DNA from: Streptantibioticus rubrisoli
Lineage (GTDB): Bacteria > Actinomycetota > Actinomycetes > Streptomycetales > Streptomycetaceae
NCBI RefSeq assembly: GCF_024436055.1
Contig: NZ_JANFNH010000010.1
Span: 62,001 to 126,000 of the forward strand
DNA: 64,000 nucleotides
Direction: 5' to 3'
Part shown: piece by piece, positions 9,549-18,821 of the stretch
Numbering within the stretch: the first letter of the stretch is position 1
Layout of the letters: the number at the start of each line of letters is the position of its first letter
Made by a program: the position numbers and the translations under genes
The notes under the pieces: model-generated
Told to the model about the DNA's origin: nothing
Seen by the model: the letters and a program-made list of their open reading frames with translations, nothing else
Databases searched by the model: none

Positions 9549-10115
9549 TCAGTTCGGACCGCTGGCCGCGCCCAGCCCCCGGACGAGCCGCGCCACCTGC
9601 GCACAGGCGTCCTCGTCCGAGGTCGCGGGCGCCACCACGTACGACACCGCGAGCCGCACCGCCGCCTCGTACACCCATCCGGCGCCCGTCGGCCCGCGCT
9701 GCGGGTCGAGTACCGCGGCCACCCGGTCCCGTAACGTGCGGACCAGCTCATCGGCCGGGAGCTGGACGGCGGTGGGCAGCCGGTCGGTGCGGCAGCCGGT
9801 GATGGCGGCGCGCACCAGCGGGCTGCGGCGCGCGGTGCGCAGCGTCCAGGCGGTGGCGGCGGCCAGGCAGTCGGCGGGGTCCGCGTCGTGCTGCCTGGCG
9901 GCGGCCAGCGCCTGGTCGACCCCGGCCAGGAACTCCTCGGTCTCGCGCCGGGCCAGCGCCCTGGCGAGCCCCTCCTTGGTGCCGAACTCGTTGTAGAGCG
10001 TCTGCCGGGAGACCCCGGCCGCGGCGGCCACGTCGACCATGCGGACCGAACTCCAGGCCCGTACGTCGAGCGCGGACAGCGCCGCGTTCAGTAAGGAGTC
10101 ACGCGCTGTAGGCAT
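9549..10115 (-). CDS. TetR/AcrR-family regulator
   Basis: A transcriptional repressor of 188 residues. The N-terminal helix-turn-helix reads VDVAAAAGVSRQTLYNEFGTKEGLA, followed by a ligand-binding helical domain. The frame is open to 10193, but the region before MPTARDSLLNAAL is Arg-rich and unlike TetR N-termini, so the ATG at 10115 is chosen. The target is unknown. It is divergent from hisN across about 186 bases that may contain its operator. Confidence 0.88.
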   Translation of the reverse strand: MPTARDSLLNAALSALDVRAWSSVRMVDVAAAAGVSRQTLYNEFGTKEGLARALARRETEEFLAGVDQALAAARQHDADPADCLAAATAWTLRTARRSPLVRAAITGCRTDRLPTAVQLPADELVRTLRDRVAAVLDPQRGPTGAGWVYEAAVRLAVSYVVAPATSDEDACAQVARLVRGLGAASGPN

Positions 10116-10301
10116 CACGGCCTCCAAGCACCAGCGCCGGGGCCGGTGCGCGGCCGGGCGCGAGTTCATGGCACGAGCGGTGCGGTGCGGCAAGAATTGA
10201 CTCGCCCAGGACGGGTGTCAAGACCGCCGTCATGGGGATGGACACGCCTCGGCCACCACACCACGTAGCCGGGGCCGGGCCCTGATCGCTACTGTTCGCA
10301 C

Positions 10302-11111
10302 ATGCCCGACTTCTACGACGACCTGCGCCTCGCCCACATTCTGGCGGACGCCGCCGACGCCGTGACCATCGAACGCTTCAAGGCGCTCGACCTGAAGGTC
10401 GAGACCAAGCCCGACATGACGCCGGTGAGCGAGGCCGACAAGGCCGCCGAGGAGCTGATCCGAAGCCAGTTGCAGCGGGCCCGGCCGCGCGACGCGGTGT
10501 TGGGCGAGGAGTACGGCACCGAGGGCGGCGGCGCCCGGCGCTGGATCATCGACCCGATCGACGGCACCAAGAACTATGTGCGCGGCGTGCCCGTGTGGGC
10601 GACCCTGATCGCCCTGTCGGTGCGCGGCGAGGGCGGGCCCGAGGGGGACGATGGGGTGGTAGGCGTGGTGTCGGCGCCCGCGCTGGGCCGCCGCTGGTGG
10701 GCGGTGAAGGGCGGCGGGGCGTACACCGGGCGCAGTCTGTCGGCGGCGACCCGACTGCGTGTCTCCGGGGTGGACCGGCTCTCCGACGCCTCGCTGTCGT
10801 ACTCCTCGCTGAGCGGCTGGGAGGAGCGCGGGCGGCTGGACGGGCTGCTGGACCTGACCAGGGCCTGCTGGCGCACCCGGGCGTACGGCGACTTCTGGTC
10901 GTACATGATGGTGGCCGAGGGCTCGGTGGACATCTGCGCGGAGCCCGAGTTGAGCGTGTGGGACATGGCGGCGCCCTCGGTGATCGTCCGGGAGGCGGGC
11001 GGGCGGTTCACCGACCTGGGCGGGGTGCCGGGTCCCTACGGGCAGAACGCGGCGGCGTCCAACGGGTTGTTGCACGAGGAGTTGCTCCGCTACCTGAATC
11101 CCACGCGCTGA
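10302..11111 (+). CDS. hisN: Inositol-monophosphatase-type histidinol-phosphatase
   Basis: Dephosphorylates histidinol phosphate in histidine synthesis; in actinomycetes this step is done by an IMPase-fold enzyme. It has 269 residues. Metal-binding motifs are EEYG (about residue 67), [12 protein letters not shown] (about 87-98) and [15 protein letters not shown] (about 220-234). The family also contains inositol monophosphatases, so the substrate assignment rests on recalled similarity to the S. coelicolor HisN in the same neighbourhood. Confidence 0.88.
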   Translation: MPDFYDDLRLAHILADAADAVTIERFKALDLKVETKPDMTPVSEADKAAEELIRSQLQRARPRDAVLGEEYGTEGGGARRWIIDPIDGTKNYVRGVPVWATLIALSVRGEGGPEGDDGVVGVVSAPALGRRWWAVKGGGAYTGRSLSAATRLRVSGVDRLSDASLSYSSLSGWEERGRLDGLLDLTRACWRTRAYGDFWSYMMVAEGSVDICAEPELSVWDMAAPSVIVREAGGRFTDLGGVPGPYGQNAAASNGLLHEELLRYLNPTR

Positions 11112-11231
11112 GCTGTGTGACCCCGCACGAGCCCCGGTAACCCCGCACGCCCCTTGTCCGTCGCTCCGGGGACATGTGAACATGAGAATCCACCAGCTTG
11201 TGAACTTGTGAATTCTCTCTGGGGGTCCCCC

Positions 11232-11642
11232 ATGCTGGTCCGCGACGCCATGAGCTCCGTCATCCTCACCATCGGCCCCGCCCACACCCTGCGCCAGGCG
11301 GCCAGACTGATGTCCGCCCGCCGGGTCGGCTCGGCCGTGGTCCTCGATCCCGACACCTGCGGACTCGGCATCCTCACCGAGCGCGACATCCTCAACGCCA
11401 TCGGCGACGGCATGAACCCCGACGAGGAGGCGGCGCACGCCCACACCACCACCGACGTGGTGTTCGCGGCCCCGGAGTGGACCCTGGAGGAGGCGGCGGC
11501 CGCGATGGTCCGCGGCGGCTTCCGCCACCTGATCGTCCTGGACGACCAGGCACCCGTGGGGGTGGTGTCGGTTCGGGACATCATCGGCTGCTGGACCCGC
11601 GGCCGGGTCCAAGTGACCGCGGAGCAGGCGGCGATCGTCTGA
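11232..11642 (+). CDS. Two-CBS-domain protein
   Basis: A 136-residue protein made only of two CBS motifs, one around residues 1-60 and one around 75-130, ending in RDIIGCWTR. CBS pairs bind adenosyl nucleotides and usually regulate a partner; none is evident nearby. The chosen ATG gives a complete first CBS motif; the frame is open to 11154. A strong bidirectional terminator follows. Confidence 0.88.
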   Translation: MLVRDAMSSVILTIGPAHTLRQAARLMSARRVGSAVVLDPDTCGLGILTERDILNAIGDGMNPDEEAAHAHTTTDVVFAAPEWTLEEAAAAMVRGGFRHLIVLDDQAPVGVVSVRDIIGCWTRGRVQVTAEQAAIV

Positions 11643-11645
11643 GCC

Positions 11646-11679
11646 GAAGAGGCCGCAGCCTTGCGGCTGCGGCCTCTTC
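11646..11679. terminator. Bidirectional intrinsic terminator
   Basis: A perfect 15-base-pair stem (GAAGAGGCCGCAGCC and its complement) with a TTGC loop separates the convergent CBS gene and katA. It lies three bases beyond the CBS stop and 20 bases beyond the katA stop. Confidence 0.88.
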
Positions 11680-11698
11680 ACCACGGCAAGCGCCCGGA

Positions 11699-13159
11699 TC
11701 AGCCACGTAGGGCCTGGACCGCGGCTTCCAGCCGCTTGCCGTAGTCAGCGTCCGCCTGGCGGAAGTTGCCGATCGCCCGCTCGACGATGTCATCGCGGGA
11801 GACCTTGGCGATGAAGCCCGCGAGGTTGTCGATCAGGCGGGCCTTCTCGTCCTCGGACATCAGGCGGTAGAGGTTGCCCGCCTGGACGAAGTCGTCGTCC
11901 TCGGCGTGCGCGGCGGCCGCGTGGCCGCCCGTCAGGCCGGTGACCGGGATCGGCTGCCACAGCGGGCGTCCGGTCTGGGTCGGGCCGCCGAAGCTGTTCG
12001 GCTCGTAGTTCTTCGCCCGGCCGTGCCGGCCGTCGTACAGGAAGCCGTCGCGGCTGTTGGTGCGCGCCTCGGTGGCGTGCGGCCGGTTCACCGGCAGGTG
12101 GTCGGCGTTGATGCCGACCCGGTAGCGGTGCGCGTCGCCGTAGGCGAACAGGCGGCCCTGGAGCATCTTGTCCGGGGACGGGCCTATGCCGGGCACGAAG
12201 TGTGCCGGGGAGAAGATCGACTGCTCGACCTCGGCGAAGATGTTCTCGGGGTTCCGGTTCAGCTCCAGGGTGCCGATGGTGATCGGCGGGTAGTCCTCGT
12301 GCGGCCAGACCTTGGTCAGGTCGAACGGGTTGAAGCGGTAGGTGGCCGCCTCGGCCGCGGGCATGATCTGCACCTGCACGGTCCAACTCGGGAACTCGCC
12401 GCGCTCGATGGCGGTGCGCAGGTCGCGCTGGTGGCTGTCGGGGTCCTCACCGGCCAGCTTGGCGGCCTGTTCGGCGGTCAGGTTCCTGATGCCCTGGTCG
12501 GTCTTGAAGTGGTACTTGACCCAGAAGACCTCGCCCGCCTCGTTGTTCCACTGGAACGTGTGCGAGCCGTACCCGTGCATGTGCCGGTACGAGGCCGGGA
12601 TACCTCGGTCGCCGAACAGCCAGGTCACCTGGTGCGTCGACTCCGGGCTCAGGCTCCAGAAGTCCCATACGTTGTCCGCCTCCTGGGAGCCGGTGTACGG
12701 GTCGCGCTTCTGGGTGTGGATGAAGTCCGGGAACTTGATGGCGTCCTTGATGAAGAAGACCGGCGTGTTGTTGCCGACCAGGTCGTAGTTGCCGTCCTCG
12801 GTGTAGAACTTCACCGCGAAGCCGCGCGGGTCACGCACCGCGTCGGCCGAGCCCAGGTTGCCCGCGACGGTCGAAAAACGCAGGAAGACCTCGGTCCGCT
12901 TGCCGATCTCGGACAGGAACTTCGCGCGGGTGTACTGGGTGACATCCGCGGTCACCGTGAAGGTGCCGTACGCACCGGCGCCACGCGCGTGCACGATCCG
13001 CTCCGGAATGCGTTCCCGGTTGAAGTGGGCGAGCTTCTCCAGCAGCACCTGGTCCTGCACCAGCACCGGACCACCGACGCCCGCCTGCTCGCTGTTCTGG
13101 TTGTCCGCCACCGGGGCGCCGGACTCGGTGGTCAGCGGGCCCGTCTCCTGAACCGTCAC
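11699..13159 (-). CDS. katA: Monofunctional haem catalase
   Basis: Decomposes hydrogen peroxide. At 486 residues it is a small-subunit (clade 3-type) catalase. The distal haem His57 lies in [11 protein letters not shown], the distal Asn in [12 protein letters not shown] and the haem-ligand Tyr in [12 protein letters not shown]. An N-terminal arm of about 40 residues precedes the core. It is divergent from the Fur-family gene catR, and a palindrome sits inside its promoter, so peroxide-controlled repression by CatR is expected. Confidence 0.96.
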   Translation of the reverse strand: MTVQETGPLTTESGAPVADNQNSEQAGVGGPVLVQDQVLLEKLAHFNRERIPERIVHARGAGAYGTFTVTADVTQYTRAKFLSEIGKRTEVFLRFSTVAGNLGSADAVRDPRGFAVKFYTEDGNYDLVGNNTPVFFIKDAIKFPDFIHTQKRDPYTGSQEADNVWDFWSLSPESTHQVTWLFGDRGIPASYRHMHGYGSHTFQWNNEAGEVFWVKYHFKTDQGIRNLTAEQAAKLAGEDPDSHQRDLRTAIERGEFPSWTVQVQIMPAAEAATYRFNPFDLTKVWPHEDYPPITIGTLELNRNPENIFAEVEQSIFSPAHFVPGIGPSPDKMLQGRLFAYGDAHRYRVGINADHLPVNRPHATEARTNSRDGFLYDGRHGRAKNYEPNSFGGPTQTGRPLWQPIPVTGLTGGHAAAAHAEDDDFVQAGNLYRLMSEDEKARLIDNLAGFIAKVSRDDIVERAIGNFRQADADYGKRLEAAVQALRG

Positions 13160-13207
13160 TTCGTCTCCCTGGACTCGTCCTGTCCCCTCGGCTGTCGCCA
13201 GAAGCGA

Positions 13208-13235
13208 TCCTACACTAGACAGAGTCTAAGTCAAG
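13208..13235 (-). promoter_or_regulatory. katA promoter with overlapping CatR-type operator
   Basis: On the minus strand TTGACT (13230-13235), 16 bases, then TAGGAT (13208-13213) fit a vegetative promoter. The spacer contains the palindrome TAGAC-AGA-GTCTA (13217-13229), consistent with a 7-1-7 Fur/PerR-type box. A bound repressor would block polymerase. Confidence 0.65.
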
Positions 13236-13294
13236 ATAAGGATCAAGCTCATACCGATTCAGATTCCGGATCCCGCGCTGTTAAACTGGTGGGT

Positions 13295-13711
13295 ATGAGT
13301 GACCTGCTGCAACGACTTCGCGGACGTGGCTGGCGGCTGACCGCGCAGCGCCGGGTCGTCGCCGAGGTGCTCGACGGAGATCACGTGCACCTCACCGCCG
13401 ACGAGGTGCACGCGCGCGCCGCCGCCCGGTTGCCCGAGATCTCCCGTGCGACCGTCTACAACACCCTCGGCGAACTGGTCTCGATCGGCGAGGTCATAGA
13501 GGTGTCGACCGACGGCCGCGCCAAGCGCTACGACCCCAACGCCCACCGCCCGCACCAGCACCTGGTGTGCTCCCGGTGCGGCACCATCCGCGATGTGCAC
13601 CCCAGCGGTGACCCGCTCGCCCACCTGCCCTCCTCCGAGCGGTTCGGCTTCACCGTCTCCGAGGTCGAGGTGACCTATCGGGGCCTGTGCCCCAACTGCG
13701 CCACGGCATAA
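13295..13711 (+). CDS. catR: Fur-family peroxide-sensing repressor
   Basis: A PerR-like regulator of 138 residues. The winged helix contains ISRATVYNTLGELV. The metal-sensing segment is HRPHQHLVC, and two CxxC pairs (CSRC and CPNC) form the structural zinc site. Its place next to katA in divergent orientation matches catR of S. coelicolor. The ATG has a GGTGGG stretch three bases upstream and TAAACT nearby, so its leader may be very short. It probably represses katA and itself through the shared intergenic operator. Confidence 0.93.
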   Translation: MSDLLQRLRGRGWRLTAQRRVVAEVLDGDHVHLTADEVHARAAARLPEISRATVYNTLGELVSIGEVIEVSTDGRAKRYDPNAHRPHQHLVCSRCGTIRDVHPSGDPLAHLPSSERFGFTVSEVEVTYRGLCPNCATA

Positions 13712-13715
13712 GGGA

Positions 13716-15260
13716 TCACGGCAGACGGCTCACCCGCGCCGCCGACCGCAGCACCCACTCGACGCCAGCCCGATCCGGCTCCGGCAGCGACGCCTGCCGC
13801 AACAGCCCGCCGATCAGCCGCAGTTGGGCCGGATCGGCGGCCCCACCCGGCCACCGGGCGTGCGTCCAGCGCCGCGACTCCGCCCGGGCCCGCTCGGCCA
13901 CCGGCGGACGCGGATCGGCGGCGGCGCGCAACACGAACTCCAGCCGGTCCCAGTGCGCCAGGGTCCGTGCCGCCCGCAGCGCCGCCTTCCACACCGGTGT
14001 CTCGGGCCGCGCCAGCCCCGCCGCCAGCGCCTGCGGCGTCGCGCACTCGGCCGCGGCCAGCACGTCCAACGTCTCCCGGGCCACGCTCGGCGAGACGTCG
14101 CCCACCAGCGGGGCCAGTACCGCGACCCGCTCCGGCGGCTGCGCCAGCCGCCCCAGCGCCCGTACCGCGGCCCGACGCGCCACCGGCGCCCAGGTGGTGT
14201 CGGCCGCCAGCACCTGGAGCATCGGCAGGTCGGAGGAGTCGCCGCACTCCCCGAGACCGGCCGCGAGCCCCGCGACCAGTCGCGGCTGGGTGGCCCGGCC
14301 GCAGCGCCGCAGTTGCCTGCGGTACACGTCGACCGGCGGCTCCCCGCGCTTGTACAGCTTCCACCGGGCCTGGGCGCGCACCATCCGGGACCGGTCGGCC
14401 AGCGGCCCGACCAGCCGCGCGGAGGGCACGTCGTCCGGCAACGCGGCGACCGCCAACTCCCGTACCGCCGCCGACCGGGCCCACATCAGCCGTCCCGCCT
14501 GATCAGGGTCCAGCTCCAGCAGCCGCGCCGCGCACAGCGTCCGGCACACCTGGTCCCGGTCGTGCAGCGCGGTACGGGCCAGGTCGCCGCGGACGTACTC
14601 GCCCAGTTCCAGGGCGAGTTCCACACCGAAGCGGCGGGCGTGCGGATCGGACTCCGCGGCCAGCCTGCGCACGGTGCGGCGCCGCTCGGGCACGGACAGC
14701 GCGGCCCGGTAGCTCTCCAGCACGCCCGCGGCGCGGCGGCGCCGGTCCAGCCGGGCGAGCAGCCGGACCGCCGCGGCGGCCTCGTCGGGGGCGACGTGCC
14801 CCAGCAGCGCGGTCACCGCGCGCTCGCGCACCGCGGGCACCCAGTCGTCGGTGCGCAGTGCCAGCGCGCTGGCCACGTACCGGCCGCTGCGCCGGGCCAG
14901 CCGCTCGACGGCGGCCTGCCGGATCCGGCCGTCCCGGTCGAACGAGGCGAGCACCAGGTGCAGCGGGTCCGAGTCATCGGTCGGGTGCGCGCCGGTGACA
15001 CCGTGCGGAGAGCGGGCGTACCGGTCCAGGTCCAGCCAGATCCGCGGCGCGGCGCGGACCAGTTCGTCCAGCGCGGCCTTGCGGTCCTCGACGGAACCGT
15101 GCTCGTCAACGGTGCGCAACTCGGTGAAGAGTGACCGCACGGCGGCATGGCTGCCGGTCGAGGCGGCCAGGCACAACCGCCGCCAGCGGCCGACGTCCTC
15201 CACCTCGGGCCGCGGACGCCGGCGGCGCAATACGGATCGCGCCTGCCCTCTGCGCAGCAA
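13716..15260 (-). CDS. HEAT-repeat protein
   Basis: A 514-residue all-helical protein with repeated units of about 30-40 residues, such as DRDGRIRQAAVERLARRSG, VPAVRERAVTALLGH and APVARRAAVRALGRLAQ. These are typical HEAT/PBS-lyase-like repeats, which make protein-binding scaffolds. It is Arg-rich throughout. No catalytic motif is seen. The TTG start at 15260 is supported by GGAGG five bases upstream. Its partner is unknown; the neighbouring catR gene ends only four bases from its stop on the opposite strand. Confidence 0.85.
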   Translation of the reverse strand: MLRRGQARSVLRRRRPRPEVEDVGRWRRLCLAASTGSHAAVRSLFTELRTVDEHGSVEDRKAALDELVRAAPRIWLDLDRYARSPHGVTGAHPTDDSDPLHLVLASFDRDGRIRQAAVERLARRSGRYVASALALRTDDWVPAVRERAVTALLGHVAPDEAAAAVRLLARLDRRRRAAGVLESYRAALSVPERRRTVRRLAAESDPHARRFGVELALELGEYVRGDLARTALHDRDQVCRTLCAARLLELDPDQAGRLMWARSAAVRELAVAALPDDVPSARLVGPLADRSRMVRAQARWKLYKRGEPPVDVYRRQLRRCGRATQPRLVAGLAAGLGECGDSSDLPMLQVLAADTTWAPVARRAAVRALGRLAQPPERVAVLAPLVGDVSPSVARETLDVLAAAECATPQALAAGLARPETPVWKAALRAARTLAHWDRLEFVLRAAADPRPPVAERARAESRRWTHARWPGGAADPAQLRLIGGLLRQASLPEPDRAGVEWVLRSAARVSRLP

Positions 15261-15464
15261 TGCCGCCTCCGCCGCCTCTTCGCGCTGTCCAGAAGACCAG
15301 CATCACTCAGCGAGAGCGCCGCTCCAAGAGAGTTTGCTGGGCTTTGCACAGGCCATACCGCCTCTCTACCGAAGCCTGATGCACCCCACAGCCGCCCAGC
15401 AAAACCTGACGGCCCGTCAATTACGTACGCCCCGCGCAAGAGTTGCGTCCGTTTCTTGATTGTT

Positions 15465-15503
15465 ATGAGCCCGTTCTCAGATTCTGCCCTTATCCTGGCT
15501 CAT
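15465..15503 (+). promoter_or_regulatory. Inverted repeat in the protease promoter region
   Basis: ATGAGCC (15465-15471) and GGCTCAT (15497-15503) are separated by 25 bases. TTATCCT, a possible -10, lies within, about 55 bases before the protease GTG. The rest of the 15261-15547 intergenic stretch shows no gene; it separates two divergent genes. Confidence 0.3.
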
Positions 15504-15547
15504 GCCGCCTCCATCAGCGGTCGGACGAAGTGACGGGAGGTAGATGG

Positions 15548-16405
15548 GTGCGCCGTCGCAGTCGAACGAGGGTCGCGGCACTGACAGCCGTCGGCGTCCT
15601 CGCCGCCGCCGGTCTCATCCAGTACGCGCCGGACGTGGTGGCCCTGGCCCAGGCCAAGCACCACTCCGAGCAGAACCCGCCCGACGACTGGTCGAAGCAG
15701 GGCACCTACCTCAGCGCGGCCCAGGCCAACCCCTCCGTGGTCGAGGTGCTGGGCAGTGACGGCTCCCCCTACTGCAGCGGCGCGGTGGTGCACAGCCCGG
15801 GCGCGGACATCGTGGTCACCGCGGCGCACTGTGTGTACGGCGACGGCTCCTACGCCTCCTCGCTCACCGTCGCCCCCGGCCGGACCGGCGGCAAGGCCCC
15901 GCACGGCACCTGGCAGGTGGACAAGATCTGGATCGACCCGCGCTACACCAAGGACAACGACGAGCGGTACGACTACGCCTTCATGCGGGTCTCCCGCTCC
16001 GGCGGCCCGGAGATCGAGGACGCGGTCGGCGGCAACACCCTGAAGGTCAACCAGCCGTACCACCTGCGCGGGATCACCGCCATCGGCTACCCGGACAGCA
16101 ACAACCCGGGTGACGCCCAGATCAGCTGCGACCTGGAGACCTTCCAGTCCGGTGCCCACGACCAGTACCGCGAGATGCGCTGCGGCGGCTACTCGGCGGG
16201 GGTGTCCGGCGGCCCCTGGCTGGAGCTGAAGCCCGGCGCCAAGACCGGCGCGCTGGTCGGCATCATCGGCGGCTGGAACGGCGGCGGCCCGACGGACGAC
16301 GACCCGCACGTCGACGCCATCTCGTACAGCCCGTACTTCACCGGTGACACGCAGGCACTGTTCAACCAGGCCGTCAACGACGACGGCGGGCAAACCGAGG
16401 ACTGA
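15548..16405 (+). CDS. Secreted trypsin-like serine protease
   Basis: An exported S1-family endopeptidase of 285 residues. An Arg-rich start and hydrophobic core (VAALTAVGVLAAAGLIQ) form a signal peptide or anchor. The catalytic triad is His in VTAAHC, Asp in RYDYAF and Ser in GVSGGPW. Four Cys could form disulphides. The GTG at 15548 is chosen because GGGAGG lies seven bases upstream and the signal peptide then begins correctly; the frame is open to 15443. A strong terminator follows. Confidence 0.92.
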   Translation: MRRRSRTRVAALTAVGVLAAAGLIQYAPDVVALAQAKHHSEQNPPDDWSKQGTYLSAAQANPSVVEVLGSDGSPYCSGAVVHSPGADIVVTAAHCVYGDGSYASSLTVAPGRTGGKAPHGTWQVDKIWIDPRYTKDNDERYDYAFMRVSRSGGPEIEDAVGGNTLKVNQPYHLRGITAIGYPDSNNPGDAQISCDLETFQSGAHDQYREMRCGGYSAGVSGGPWLELKPGAKTGALVGIIGGWNGGGPTDDDPHVDAISYSPYFTGDTQALFNQAVNDDGGQTED

Positions 16406-16462
16406 CAAGCCTGAACCAGAACTGATCGGGAGCTGGCCGAGAACGGTAAACGGTAAGAAAAC

Positions 16463-16498
16463 GTAAGAGGCCAGAACCTGTCGGTTCTGGCCTCTTAC
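16463..16498. terminator. Bidirectional intrinsic terminator
   Basis: A perfect 16-base-pair stem (GTAAGAGGCCAGAACC and complement) with a TGTC loop. It lies between the protease gene and the convergent initiator tRNA. On the minus strand it is followed by a T-rich run, so it probably ends the tRNA transcript as well. Confidence 0.9.
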
Positions 16499-16503
16499 TT
16501 CAG

Positions 16504-16577
16504 TAGCGGGGACAGGATTTGAACCTGCGACCTCTGGGTTATGAGCCCAGCGAGCTACCGAGCTGCTCCACCCCGCG
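16504..16577 (-). tRNA. tRNA-fMet (CAT), copy 1
   Basis: A complete 74-base cloverleaf read on the minus strand from CGCGGGG to CCCCGCTA. The anticodon loop reads CTCATAA, flanked by three consecutive G:C pairs (GGG/CCC), and position 1 (C) cannot pair with position 72 (T). Both are hallmarks of the initiator tRNA. The 3' CCA is not encoded. An identical copy lies at 18705. Confidence 0.96.
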
Positions 16578-16708
16578 TCGTTGTGTGACCACTGTAAACG
16601 ACAGTCGTCGGGCAGGGCAAATCAATGATCAACCGGTCCCCCGCCAGGGCCCTGACAGCCCTGCCGGGGACCATCCGCGACCCAGCGAGCCGCTTGTGCG
16701 ACGCGGTC

Positions 16709-18496
16709 CTACGCGGTGAGTTCCTGCCGCAGCGCATCCGCCAGCCGCGCGGCGCGCTCGGCCACCTCAGGCGGTCCGCACTCGACCGCCTGGTCGCACC
16801 ACTTCCTGGCCTCGTCCAGCTCGCCACGCCGGGCGGCCAGCAGCGCCAGCCGCAGCGCGGCGCGGCCGTGACCGCCCTGGGCCGCTATCGTCCACCACAG
16901 CGCCGCCTCCGCCTCGCTGCCCTCGCGGGCCAGCAGCAGCCCGAGGTTGAAGGCTCCGTTCCGGCTGCCCGCCTCGGCGGCCAGCCGGTACCAGCGCGCG
17001 GCGCTGGCCGAGTCGCCGCGCCGGGCCGCGCACATGCCGAGCCGCACCTGGGCCCGCCGGTGGCCGAGCCGGGCGGCCCGCTCGTACCACTCCTCGCTCT
17101 CCTCGTCGCCCTCCGCCGAGCCCTGTTCCAGCACCGCGCCGAGCCGGAACGCGGCCTCCGCGCTGCCGCCGCCCGCCGCGCACCGCAGGTGCTTCTCGGC
17201 GCCGGGCAGGTCGCCCTCGCGCTGGAGCGCCATGGCCACCTGGAGCGCCGCCTCGGTGTGCCCGGCCGCCGCCGCCCGCTCGTACCAGCGGTGGGCGGCC
17301 GCGTGGTCGTCGCGTCCGGCGCAGATGATGCCCAGGTTGAACGCGGCGTCCACACTGCCCGCCTCGGCGGCCTTGGAGAACCACGGCTCGGCACCCGCCG
17401 CGTCACCGCGCTGCAACAGCAGCACGGCGAGGGCGTTGGCGGCCTCCGGGTGGCCCGCGTAGGCCGCCCTGCGGTACCACTGCTCGGCCTGCGGCTCCCG
17501 GCCCCGCGCGGCGCACAGCAGGCCGAGGTTGTACGCGCCGTTGTCGTCGCCCGCCTCCAGCGCGGCCCGGTACCAGCGCTCCGCGGTCTGCGTCTCGCCC
17601 TCCTGGGCGTGCAGCGCGCCCAGTGCGTTGGCGGCCTGGCCGTCGCCCTCCTGGGCGGCCCGCCGCCACCACTCGGCGGCGCCCTCGACATCGCCGGCGT
17701 CGCGCAGCAGGAAGCCCAGCGCGCAGGCCGCGCGGGGATCGCCGTCCTTGGCCGCGGTCAGGTACCAGCGGGTGGCCTCCTGGGTCTCACCGCGCTGCTC
17801 CAGCAGCGTGCCCAGCCGCAGCGCCGCCCGGGTGTGGCCGCGGGCCGCCGCCTGCCGGTACCACTGCTCGGCCTCCGCCTCCTCGCCGCGCTCGGCGCAG
17901 ATCCTGGCCAACCGGTACGTCGCCTCGCGGTGCCCGTGCTCGGCGGCGGCCCGGTACCAGCGCTCGGCGCCCACGTCGCTGCGGTGCTCCAGCAGATCGG
18001 CCAGCGCGTACGCGCCGAGTGCGTGCCCGGTCTCGGCGGCCTGCCGCAGCCAGTACTCGGCGGCCGGTTCGTCGCCGCGCTCGCGGTAGTGGCGGCCCAG
18101 CGAGTGCGCCGCGGCCGCGCTGCCCGCGACGGCGGCGATCCGCCACCATCCGGCGGCCTCGTCCGGGTAGCCGCGCTGGTGCAGCAGCACCCCGAGGTTG
18201 TTGGCGGCGGCCCGGTCCCCGGCCGAGGTGGCCGCGCGCAGATACGGCTCGGCGCCGTCCAGGTCGCCCCTGCGCAGCAGCAGGGTGCCGATCACGCCCT
18301 GTGCGGCGGTGTCGCCGAGGTCGGCGGCGCGGCGGTAGCGGGCCTGCAGTTCGGCTTCCTCACGAGCCGTCAGTACGTCGTCGTCGAGCACCGTGGCGGC
18401 CTCAACCGGCCGCTCTGGCGCGGAGGTTGCGTCGTCCGCCTCCCGCGGAAGCGGACGCGCCTCCAGCACGCTTACACCATCCCCCATGGGATCCAT
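16709..18496 (-). CDS. Sel1/TPR-repeat protein
   Basis: A protein of about 595 residues built from some fourteen 36-residue Sel1-like units. Typical features recur: AERWYRAAAEHGHREATYRLA, AEQWYRQAAARGHTRAALRLG and AARWYRLAAEAGSRNGAFNLG. These form an alpha-solenoid for protein binding. The first 50 residues are disordered and acidic. The ATG at 18496 (MDPMGD) is preferred; the frame is open to 18550 and an ATG at 18487 is also possible. The gene lies exactly between two identical initiator tRNA genes, all on the minus strand. Its partner is unknown. Confidence 0.88.
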   Translation of the reverse strand: MDPMGDGVSVLEARPLPREADDATSAPERPVEAATVLDDDVLTAREEAELQARYRRAADLGDTAAQGVIGTLLLRRGDLDGAEPYLRAATSAGDRAAANNLGVLLHQRGYPDEAAGWWRIAAVAGSAAAAHSLGRHYRERGDEPAAEYWLRQAAETGHALGAYALADLLEHRSDVGAERWYRAAAEHGHREATYRLARICAERGEEAEAEQWYRQAAARGHTRAALRLGTLLEQRGETQEATRWYLTAAKDGDPRAACALGFLLRDAGDVEGAAEWWRRAAQEGDGQAANALGALHAQEGETQTAERWYRAALEAGDDNGAYNLGLLCAARGREPQAEQWYRRAAYAGHPEAANALAVLLLQRGDAAGAEPWFSKAAEAGSVDAAFNLGIICAGRDDHAAAHRWYERAAAAGHTEAALQVAMALQREGDLPGAEKHLRCAAGGGSAEAAFRLGAVLEQGSAEGDEESEEWYERAARLGHRRAQVRLGMCAARRGDSASAARWYRLAAEAGSRNGAFNLGLLLAREGSEAEAALWWTIAAQGGHGRAALRLALLAARRGELDEARKWCDQAVECGPPEVAERAARLADALRQELTA

Positions 18497-18637
18497 CGTC
18501 GCACCACCCGAAACCGGCGTACACCTGGTATACCGCATCCCCGAGGTCACTTCAGCGTTTTGTCGACTTCACGACATCCCGACTTCCCGAAGCGCAATGT
18601 ACCCAAACCACCGGTTCCGTGGACCCCTCAGACAAGT

Positions 18638-18672
18638 GAGAAGGCCCGGAGTCGTTGACTCCGGGCCTTCTC
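18638..18672. terminator. Intrinsic terminator after tRNA copy 2
   Basis: A perfect 16-base-pair stem (GAGAAGGCCCGGAGTC and complement) with a 3-base loop lies 32 bases beyond the 3' end of the second initiator tRNA. It insulates the tRNA from the Sel1-repeat gene. Confidence 0.88.
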
Positions 18673-18704
18673 CCCGCGGCATCAGCCGCTGATGTTTCTT
18701 TCAG

Positions 18705-18778
18705 TAGCGGGGACAGGATTTGAACCTGCGACCTCTGGGTTATGAGCCCAGCGAGCTACCGAGCTGCTCCACCCCGCG
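18705..18778 (-). tRNA. tRNA-fMet (CAT), copy 2
   Basis: Identical in sequence to the copy at 16504, with the same initiator features (GGG/CCC pairs in the anticodon stem and a 1-72 mismatch). Identity extends a few bases beyond the tRNA on each side (18700-18787 equals 16499-16586). Confidence 0.96.
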
Positions 18779-18821
18779 TCGTTGTGTAACAACCGTACCA
18801 CGACGCGCGGAGATCACCCGA

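Noticed and set aside
16499..18787. tRNA duplication as attachment sites of an integrated element
   Set aside because: No integrase, excisionase or phage-like gene lies between the copies, only a Sel1-repeat gene with ordinary composition.
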